Below are positions 56,452 to 64,000 of a DNA stretch of 64,000 bases, in pieces. The position numbers and the translations under genes were made by a program. Origin of the DNA: Russula earlei (Eukaryota; Basidiomycota; Agaricomycetes; Russulales; Russulaceae). Where the stretch lies: contig JAGFNK010000237.1 in assembly GCA_025769875.1 (NCBI GenBank), positions 1-64,000 on the forward strand, read 5' to 3'. The number at the start of each line of letters is the position of its first letter. Within the stretch, counting starts at the first letter, position 1. The notes below the pieces were generated by a model, which saw nothing but the letters and a program-made list of their open reading frames with translations, was not told where the DNA came from and searched no databases.

Positions 56452-57498
56452 TGTTACAACATTTTCCTTTTACGTTTACTTCTTACCTTTGCTATGGACT
56501 GCTTCCATCATACATCCCTTTACTTACTGGTCTCATGATCTCTTATGTCTTGTGATCCCTTCTGTATTATCATGTGATCCATACACATCCAGGTAACACT
56601 GGATTGCTGTTACTTTCCCTTTGTTTGGTTCTCTTTCCTTTTTATACTTACTTCACAGTTTCAACTGTGCAATGCTGCACACTTACTGTGCAATGCTGCA
56701 CACTTACTGTGCAATGCTGCACACTTACTGTGCAATGCTGCACACTTACTGTGCAATGCTGCACACTTACTGTGCAATGCTGCACACTTACTGTGCAATG
56801 CTGCACACTTACTGTGCAATGCTGCACACTTACTGTGCAATGCTGCACACTTACTGTGCAGCACAGTCACTTGGTTCTGACTCATTCATGGCCTCATTTC
56901 TATGACTCCTACTTATTATGACTCCTACTATACTAGTAGCACAGTCAAAGCGCAGCTATTGCTGCACTTCTCCTGTATATAAGCTCAGTACTTTGTGACC
57001 AAAGCCCTAAGCTTGGTCTCTTGTAGAATCCAACCTACTCCTGTCCAAACATATTTGCCTGCAACCCACTCCACTCCTAATCCTCAAACCACATCCACCT
57101 CTCCATTTCATCAACTCTTCACACATACACACCATCCACCATCTACTCTTTGCCTTCCCGTTCCTCCCCTAAGAGTCTCTCTTCACTCTACTGAGAAGAG
57201 CTCTCCTCCTTCAAGACATACCTTCCTCTCTCTGTGTGTTCAAGGTCTACAACGGACTTGAACGCATATAGCTAGTGGAACCAGCCCTAGTCTATCCCAT
57301 TACAAACTTACCCTAGCTTCTCAATGGACTGAGTAGTACTAGGAAGGGTCTATTGGCCATAACCTGTTTAGCATAAAACACTTTGACTGCTGCAGGGATC
57401 TTCCCTCTTTACAACAGGAACCAGCGCATTCTTCTGAACACACTTTACTATCAACTTGATTTAAGGCTTGAGAACTGACATGGCTCATTACCATGACA
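56452..57498 (+). mobile_element. Solo LTR-C, uninterrupted
   Basis: 1,047 bp, TGTTACAACA..TTACCATGACA, with target duplication AATTG (56447-56451, 57499-57503). TATATAAG near 56976. It is the empty-site reference for copia G, LTR-A and hAT-1 in the first 9.7 kb. Confidence 0.96.
56665..56853. repeat. 21-bp minisatellite in LTR-C, nine units
   Basis: The unit CTGTGCAATGCTGCACACTTA is repeated nine times without visible change, plus a partial unit. The other LTR-C has about one unit near 7185. The length, a multiple of three, keeps frames open on both strands. Confidence 0.97.
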
Positions 57499-58291
57499 AA
57501 TTGCCTTGAGGAGCCAAGTTGGTGGGGTGCTTGCCTTTTCTGGAGTGTGACACTTTTTGCAAAAAGACATCAACTCATTATGGCTGGCCACAGAATCATG
57601 TGTGGAAATGTGACATGACGTGACCCAACAGTGATGCCTCCTCCCCTCATCTCCCTTTCATTCCTCAGCCCTTGCCACACCACAAGCCACCTCAAGTGCA
57701 ACATCAAGACCTCAATCACATCACCCAGCCCTCACCACTGACCACATGTGCATGCCATGCCCTGGCACACACATGTTTGCATCTCAAGTCATTCATCATA
57801 GCCTCAACTGCCTCACCCAGCCTTGATTCTCTTTCATGCCTTTCATCTCTAGTACCTCCCTGCTTGTACAGTATATAAAAACACCCTAGCTACTCTGTAG
57901 TAGGAGGAGTTCCAGTTGACTCAGAATAAGACCCCTCTTTGCAACTCACTCCTCTCTGCCTGCAAAAAACAAGCATCACCAGTTGTGCAGACCACTTGCT
58001 CCCTCTTCTCTCTTCCCCTCCTCTTTCTGCTTAGACCGGTCTGCACCACAAACACACCCGCACATCCCCAAACAGGACTTGCTACAACTGGCTGCCCCAG
58101 TGAGGCAGACTGAAGATCCAAGTGTTCTCAGTTCCTTCAAACCCTTGGCTCTGGATTGCCTGTGGCAATTCCTCAGCAAGTTCCCATGCTAGTCAAGTCA
58201 TCCAGGCCACCGCCCTCATCCTCACTTCCTCTCCTTTCACCCATCATGCACACCAACTCTCCACCACCTCTGCCACATTCCAATCACACTA

Positions 58292-59857
58292 GTGAGCATG
58301 CCACTCAATTCAGCTCAGTTCAGCTCTAAGCCCATGTTTCCAGCCCTCATGTCCAGTGCAATCAGAGTTGTGGCCAACCACACTCATTACCCCTCTCACC
58401 GCTCTATTGCAGCCATCCTTCACTCATTCCCACCATGCTTGCTGTCTCAGCTGCATCAGTCATGCCCCATCTCTCAAGCTCACATCCAGCCCTCCATCCT
58501 TCATCACATATTGTATTCAGCCATCATGCTGCCCAACCACTACTATGACTGGGATCTTGAATGCTTTGTGAATGCCAGACTTTGTATGTGTGACCTGGGA
58601 AATGTCTTTGAGTACCACTCAGAATTCAGAGCATTTTGTGGTCCCCTTGTATGTGCACACCACTTATCCTACAATGATTGCAACAAATTGTTCTGGCTTG
58701 GACTCCACCCAGATGATTGCAAGATAATTTCTCAATGTCTCAACCCCTGGCGCATGGATGAGGGACGATGAACATATCACAATTTCCAAGTGGTATTTGA
58801 TACCACAGTTGACATCTTTTCTCAAGAGCCTCACAACATCCACTGGGAACGTCAAATGTGCTCTTTAGACAAAGATAAAGATGATTACATCTACCCCACA
58901 CCCACACCAGCTCCCACCTTTGTCCTTGTGTTGCCTGTCATTGCCTTCATGTTGCCCACTCCCACCATCCCTGCAGTTCCCACCTTGTCCACCATTCCTG
59001 TCACTTTGTTCACCACCGCCATCTTTGACTCACCAGCCATCATCACTTCGGCCCCACCTGCCACTGCCATCCCAGCATTGCCCACATCCACCATTGTTGT
59101 CACCTTGTTTGCACTCGCTGCCATAGCCTCAGCCACAACATTGCCTATCGCCACCATCCCCATCTCTGCCCAACCAGCTCCCATGCCCTCAGTGTTGCCT
59201 GCTGTGGCCACTGTCTCAGCTCCATGCACAACCACCATCTCAACCTCACCCACCAATGTTTTAGTGCCACCTGCCACTTCAGCCCTTGCAGCCTTGTCTG
59301 CCACCCCTGCATTGGCCACAGCCTCCATGCCCTCAGCATTGTCCATCACCTCTGTCTCAGCCTCATCCATCAGTGTTCCAGCACCACCTGTCTCAGCCTC
59401 ATCCATCAGTGTTCCAGCACCACCTGCCTCAGTTGTCTTGCCATCAGTCCCAGTCTCAGTTCTGCCAGCCACCTCCATCACCTCTGCCACTCCTGTCTCA
59501 CTAGCCATCACCACCGCACCCTCATCAGCCACAGCCTCTGCTGGCCCTACAGCTCCAGACTTGCACCCTGCTGCTGACATAGCCTCAGCCTTGCCCACCG
59601 ACTTAGCACCACTCACCACCTCAGGCCCAGCTCAGGCAGCCACCACCATGCCCTTAGCCTCATCTGTTGCCTTGTCCGCCACTGTTCCAGGACTAGTCCC
59701 AGCCATTGCTCCATCACCACCATCCACCACCACACCCTCCATCATTGCCTCCACTCTGTCTGCCTACATCATCACCCCAGCTCCATTCACCACCACCTTC
59801 CCAGTCTCACCCTCAGCCTTTGTCTCAACACCAGCCACCTTAGTAGTAGTTTTGTGA
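58292..59857 (+). pseudogene. Gag-like protein of element J with Ala/Pro/Ser/Thr-rich tail
   Basis: A single frame of about 521 codons with one TGA at 58769-58771 (..MDEGR-stop-TYHNFQVVFD). The capsid-like part, LECFVNARLCM..GNVFEYHSEFRAF..CNKLFWLGLHPDDCK (about 58550-58735), resembles retrotransposon Gag (the FxxYxxxF..LFWxGLHP pattern). From about 58900 it becomes nearly 320 residues of Ala, Pro, Ser, Thr and Val without charge, with two adjacent VSASSISVPAPP repeats. No zinc knuckle. The Gag is unusual in its long neutral tail. If made it would assemble particles with enzymes supplied in trans; that is inference. Confidence 0.6.
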
Positions 59858-60724
59858 AACACCAGCACCACAGCACCATTGCCACCTCTCATCACCAGCA
59901 CCACCCCAGAAGACCAAGAAGGCCTCAGCCATGAACTTAGCCATGACACACCACAACAGAAGCAGAAGCTGCCACCACACCACTGCCACAGGAGAAGCAG
60001 CTGCCAATGTCAACAGCACACTGCATGCCACCTCCCACATTGCCTCCCCATCCATTCACACACTCTTGCCCACATCTTCTGCCACCACCTGCAGTGGAGA
60101 CAACCCTGCCACTGCTGCTGCAAGACAACAACACAAACAATGCACAAGTCATACCCATGCCTTTCCACAACACCATCGCCTACACCCTTGGCTTCCCACC
60201 ACCTCATTGCCTCAAACAACCACACCACAGCCTCCACCACAACAACACCAACAGGATCAACAACAACAACAATGGTGTGGTCAACACTTGGCAACATGAT
60301 GAGGCATGACAACACATTCAACCTGCTGCAACACACCCTGCCACCTTCTGTGTCACCTCCAGCCCTCCTTCTCAAGTCCTTGCCACCTACATCTCTATCT
60401 ACAAACTCATGCTTGCTGCCTATGCCTCCACTCCTCATCCATGCCTGCTGCCACCACCTGCAATGGAGACAACCACACCACTGCTGCCAAAAGACAACAC
60501 CACCACCATGCAGCTGCCATCTCATCACTGCCACCCATGTCTCCATCACCTCCATTTCCCATTGCCCTTGCCTCTTCCATTGTCACCATTGCCAATCGCT
60601 GCCTTCATGCCTTCCAGCAGCACAAGCAGCTGCAACCACCACCTCAATTCAGATGCGAAAGGCTCAAAACACTTGCATTCAGACACTTGACTGAGGATGG
60701 TCAAAGTTTCAAGCCCCAGGGAGG
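59858..60724. repeat. CAC/CCA-rich low-complexity DNA with an internal duplication
   Basis: TGCCACCACCTGCARTGGAGACAACC and its surroundings occur at about 60079-60135 and 60446-60500. All frames give His/Pro/Thr/Gln-rich artefact proteins. This is the 3' non-coding part of element J. Confidence 0.6.
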
Positions 60725-60776
60725 TGTAAGGTAGCCATATGGCTGGCCATGGAATGATGTGCAGAAATGCAATGCT

Positions 60777-60905
60777 GTCAAGACTCACTGTTGAACAATC
60801 CAGTTCAAGAGCGAGGGAGAAGTTCAAAGATGAGTCAATAGATGTCTGGGATGGCATGAGCGAGGAGGAGGGGCCAAAGCAGTATCAAGTACCAAAGAGG
60901 TACAG
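60777..60905 (-). mobile_element. LTR-B terminal fragment, reverse
   Basis: TGTCAAGACTCACTG.. for 129 bp, cut by LTR-F at GAGGTACAG. Confidence 0.9.
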
Positions 60906-61525
60906 TGTTAAGGCTCCAAAGTGCCTTAAATAAGATCAATGGTCACGTCTATAAACACGTCCTATCAATGCAGATATGCTTGAGTCAAGCAAGCAATACT
61001 CATGGAGGGGAAGAAATGTTAGATCCTTCTGGAGTATGGCAACAAGATAAGAGGGGCTCTGCAGATGGGGTAGGAGTCAACTGTTTGGGATTGGCCAACT
61101 AAGTTGAGCTTAAGGCTCAACTGCTACTAACTGGGGGCTTTATATGGCCCTCAGGGATAAAGTTCATACTACTGTAGTACTGGTCAGTGCTATAGACACA
61201 AAAGGTGTCTCATAGAAGCAATATTGCTTCTGTGTAAACGATCTCGGTGCTGGAAGCATTAAGTGCTTCCCTAGTAGCAATCTTGGTGTCATAAGTACTT
61301 TCCCAATCAGGGAAACAATGTACATGGCAGTACAGGAACATCTGGAACAGAAGCAATGCAACTCATTGATTCTGTATTGCTTCAACAGAAAGATATGATC
61401 TATGTGTTCAAAACACAATATCAAGGAACATAAACAGTCAAGATCTGATGCACACATGATGCAAATGATGCAGTCCATAGTTCAGGTGTTCTGGCATCTT
61501 CTGGACCCCAAACCACTCAGTAATA
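60906..61525 (-). mobile_element. LTR-F, reverse, without target duplication
   Basis: TGTTAAGGCTCC..CCACTCAGTAATA, 620 bp. Left flank TACAG (in LTR-B), right flank TGATT (in the FunK1 fragment). Confidence 0.9.
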
Positions 61526-62830
61526 TGATTGCCCCAGATCAATCAGGTTTTTTGATTGACTGGGACTTATCCAAGAAGGTGGATGTGGATTTGCTGAGGC
61601 AACAATCCAGAATGGCATGATCTGTTTATCCCTATGCATGGCAAATTGAATTACTTTGTGTTCAGGGTACCTGGCAGTTCATATCAACAGCACTTTTACT
61701 ACACCCTGCCACTCAATCCCATGGACTTCCCAATGACCTGGAGTCATTCTATTGGGTCCTCCTTTACATGGTCATTGTCAAGACTCACTGATGAACAATC
61801 CAGCTCAAGAGTGAGATAAAACCTTGGAGATGAGTCAACTGAGTTTGAGGATGAAGTTGGTGAAGAGCATGGTCCACACAAGTAGTAAGTACCAAAGAGG
61901 GACTGGTACTGGCTGTGAGAGGTGGTCATGGAAAGAGAGGGCCAGATCATACTAGATAGGGTGGTCACAAAGGAGTACCCTTTGTAGTGGAGTGCCACAA
62001 ATCAAATGGACAGTCCGAAGACTGTCCACTACTTTATTGAGTGCTTATATACTACAAAAGAACTGCTAAATAGGGAACAAGTCATAACTTTGTTATCAAG
62101 CACATTTGATGGATGAGTAAGAAGTTGGAGTATGCTTACTGAGCATGCTCAGTCATGCTCAGTAAGCTGCTGAGTAAGAAGGCTCATATTGATGATTAAG
62201 AGCCTTTAGTGTCCACATGTTCACTGCTTAGTACACATGCAGAGCACCTGATTCATTTCCTGTTAGTTAGTTTAGGGCCAGTCATCTGAGGACTTGTAGT
62301 TTGATTCAGGGAATAGAGTTGTCCATAAGGCCCCTTATATAGTTCTATTAGGGTCCTTAGAGTCAACCCTAATACTTCTGTTAAGGTCCTTAGTATTGCC
62401 TTATAGTTTGTTCTAAGGTTATTAGAGTTAGTCTAATAACACATTGTAGGGCTTTTAGTATCTTTGTTAGTGCTTCTTGTAGAGCACTTTGGTTCATCCT
62501 AAAGGGTCTTTAGGGAGGCTATAATACTGTCCTATATTGCTAAAAGGGTTGCCACTAAGTAGGGCTTGCTGTATGTCAATTGTGCCAAGAATCACTCGCA
62601 TGACAATGCACTCATGATATTGTGGAAACCTCTACTCACCCCTTTTGTCCATGTGAACAGGGTGGTATCATAGAGGCTTGGTTTCCTCTAATAAGGAAGG
62701 GTCCTTCAAGGGCCCTTTCTGGGAAATGGTTGATGATAGTCATGAAATACTGACATTCTAAGTTTGAGGACATTTCACAAGATATGCAAGACATATTTGA
62801 TGGATACAGATCCATGGGTCACAATGTTGT
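61526..62830 (+). pseudogene. FunK1-type protein kinase fragment, split by LTR-B
   Basis: Exon piece 61526-61614 reads APDQSGFLIDWDLSKKVDVD, the FunK1 version of the kinase DFG region (LIDWDLSK). A 51-bp intron 61615-61665 (GCATGA..TGTTCAG) is followed by GTWQFISTALLLHP and HGLPNDLESFYWVLLYMV, the next conserved FunK1 blocks. LTR-B is inserted there. After it, the sequence from 62739 continues KFEDISQDMQDIFDGYRSMG with a TGA just before. The N-lobe and catalytic HRD region are missing, cut at LTR-F. FunK1 kinases are a large Agaricomycete family of poorly known function. This copy is a dead fragment. Confidence 0.75.
61776..62738 (-). mobile_element. Solo LTR-B in the FunK1 fragment, reverse
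   Basis: 963 bp with target duplication GTCAT (61771-61775, 62739-62743). The outer end has decayed to GATGATA. Confidence 0.95.
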
Positions 62831-63120
62831 GATCTCCCTTTGTTCATCACTAACCCTTGTTCCTACCTATTTTTGTACAAACACCTCCATCCCCTTAGTT
62901 ACTGTTTCATCCTTTTTGATTGTGATGAACGTGTCATTGTTTCACCTACTATGTTTCATCTATTGTTCTTGATCCCTTTCTGCTATTGGTTTACCTTTAT
63001 CTATTGTTCTGCATATGGTACTGCACAGCCTCACTACATACAGTATATAAGCACCTGTGAAAGCTGGGGAATGCCCCGAGCTTAGCTTTGTCCCATTTCC
63101 TGTTGCATCCCTTTGCCCTG
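62831..63120. other. LTR-like fragment of unassigned family
   Basis: It contains a core-promoter-like ACAGTATATAAGCACC near 63040 but matches none of the LTRs above. No gene recognised. Confidence 0.4.
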
Positions 63121-63410
63121 TGTTATGAACCAAGGCCAGGTCCTGGTCGTAGCTTGTCCTATTTCACTCAAGAGAGACCTCTCTCACTTTGCATTGCCAA
63201 CTCCCTTCCATTTTCTGGGCTATCCCCCCTGCAGTACAAGATATCGCTATTGCAAAGGCACTATAGCACGACCAGACACCCATTTCCTAATCGGGTAATC
63301 ATCACATGGCAGCCACATGGTCACCCAGCCACCATGGACCCAAAACAGCAGCACAAACTCTTAGAAACTGTTGCATAACTCATCTGACATCATCAAGGCT
63401 CCAATGACAT
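63121..63410 (+). mobile_element. LTR-A 5' part
   Basis: TGTTATGAACC.. up to ..CCAATGACAT, where a second LTR-A begins inside it. Confidence 0.92.
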
Positions 63411-64000
63411 TGTTACGAACCAAGGCCAAGTCTTGGCCGAAGATTGTCCTATTTTACTCAAGAAGAACCTCTCTCACTTCGCATTGCCGACTCCCTTCCA
63501 TTTTCTGGGCTATCCCCCCTGCGGTACAAGATATTGCTATTGCAACGGCACTATAACACGACCAGGCACCAGTTTCCTAATCGGGTAATCATCGCGTGGC
63601 AGCCACATGGTCACTCAGCCACCATGGACCCGAAACAGCGGCACAAAGTCTTAGAAACTGTTGCATAAATCATCTGACGTCATCAAGGCTCCAATGACAT
63701 CATGGCTGACTGAGCGACTCCACAGTGACCTCATAGGCTCACTAAGCGCTCCACAGTGACATCATAATGATGTCATCGCTCCACAATGATCAGTAATGTG
63801 CTCAGTAAGCCTGAAAGTTGACACAAGCAAGTTTATGCCTTTGTAGTCCTATTGGATGGTACCAAAGAGTCTAGAATAGTCCCAGTGCTTTGTAATCGAC
63901 CCTGTATACTGTATATAAGCCCCAATGAAGCATGGCAGTCGTCAGACTGTCCATTTGTGATACTCTCCACTTCCTGGGTACTCCCCTGCGACTGCTCAGT
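63411..64000 (+). mobile_element. LTR-A inserted in LTR-A, runs off right edge
   Basis: TGTTACGAACC.., collinear with LTR-A to the window end. GACAT (63406-63410) is the expected target duplication, and its mate lies outside. It carries TGACGTCA at 63675-63682 and four related sites by 63775. TATATAAG at about 63912. Confidence 0.93.

Larger units (their letters stand above)
57546..60776 (+). mobile_element. Gag-only LTR element J
   Basis: The 5' LTR probably runs 57546-58086 (TGTGACAC..TTGCTACA; TATATAAAAAC near 57872). A tRNA-type primer site TGGCTGCCCCAGTGAGG follows at 58089-58105. The 3' LTR starts at 60725 after the purine tract CCCCAGGGAGG and shares ..TATGGCTGGCCA.. with the 5' LTR; it is cut at 60776 by LTR-B. 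No protease, RT or integrase lies between, so it is non-autonomous. LTR ends are inferred from this short shared stretch. Confidence 0.55.

Noticed and set aside
56665..56853. Regular short repeats suggestive of a CRISPR array
   Set aside because: The units abut with no spacers and lie in a eukaryotic LTR.
56574..56921. Four open frames of 66-115 codons with repeated VQCCTL or HSKCAAL
   Set aside because: They exist only because the minisatellite unit is 21 bp; no start context or domain.
58890..59619. 242-codon minus-strand Gly/Ala/Val-rich frame
   Set aside because: Antisense shadow of the Ala/Pro/Ser-rich Gag tail of element J.
59879..60694. 271-codon His/Pro/Thr-rich frame and its overlaps
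   Set aside because: All three frames are open because of CAC/CCA repeats; no start or domain evidence.

Overview
The window reads as fungal, most likely an Agaricomycete (mushroom-forming basidiomycete) chromosome. The reasons are a fragment of the FunK1-type kinase family, 50-63 bp introns, and a mix of chromodomain Ty3/gypsy, Ty1/copia, hAT, Tc1, pogo-like and Helitron-like sequences. The taxon is inference. Almost all of the 64 kb is nested transposable elements. I named LTR families A to H and J by their termini: A TGTTATGAACC..TGTCTTGACA; B TGTCATGAACC..GAGTCTTGACA; C TGTTACAACA..CCATGACA; D TGTTGCGCAG..GGTTCAACA; E TGTTAAGATC..TCCTAACA; F TGTTACCGAG..AGCCTTAACA; G TGTTGGAGCT..ATGTCCAACA; H TGTTGAGATA..CGATTCAACA; J TGTRA...

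Layout. 1-9695: LTR-A pieces, then a reverse LTR-C split by a copia element (G, itself split by a solo LTR-B), a solo LTR-A and hAT-1. 9696-26027: a forward, dead chromodomain gypsy (gypsy-A) broken by two solo LTR-Bs and a complete copia element (D, carrying a solo LTR-E); its 3' LTR holds an LTR-F (with LTR-D and LTR-B inside) and an LTR-G (with LTR-A inside). 26028-37449: a reverse gypsy (gypsy-B) broken by a solo LTR-A and by copia H, whose 5' LTR is replaced by a 109-bp palindrome. 37450-41050: LTR-B, then a Helitron-type N-terminal gene with short introns, split by LTR-E. 41990-50257: solo LTR-B and LTR-A in low-complexity DNA, then hAT-2 (4.9 kb, 8-bp target duplication) containing LTR-A, LTR-F and a Tc1 element, itself split by LTR-D. 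50258-51730: a small CpG-rich island with the only ordinary-looking host gene, a two-exon gene for a 92-residue secreted protein. 52494-54685: pogo-like transposase with a C-terminal SAP-like segment. 55.3-57.5 kb: degenerate satellite and a solo LTR-C with an expanded 21-bp minisatellite. 57.5-60.8 kb: a gag-only LTR element (J). The end holds LTR-B/F scars, a FunK1 pseudogene split by LTR-B, and stacked LTR-As.

Most solo LTRs can be delimited to the base because 5-bp target duplications remain, and in two cases a second LTR-C copy gives the empty site. This yields a relative order: B, D, A and E insertions are late, C and the gypsy bodies early.

Across unrelated elements almost every in-frame stop is TGA where an arginine CGA is expected, and LTR mates differ mainly at CpG. 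The region therefore appears to have decayed mainly by CpG deamination, which is what makes the CpG-rich secreted-protein locus stand out. No rRNA, tRNA gene or CRISPR array was seen.
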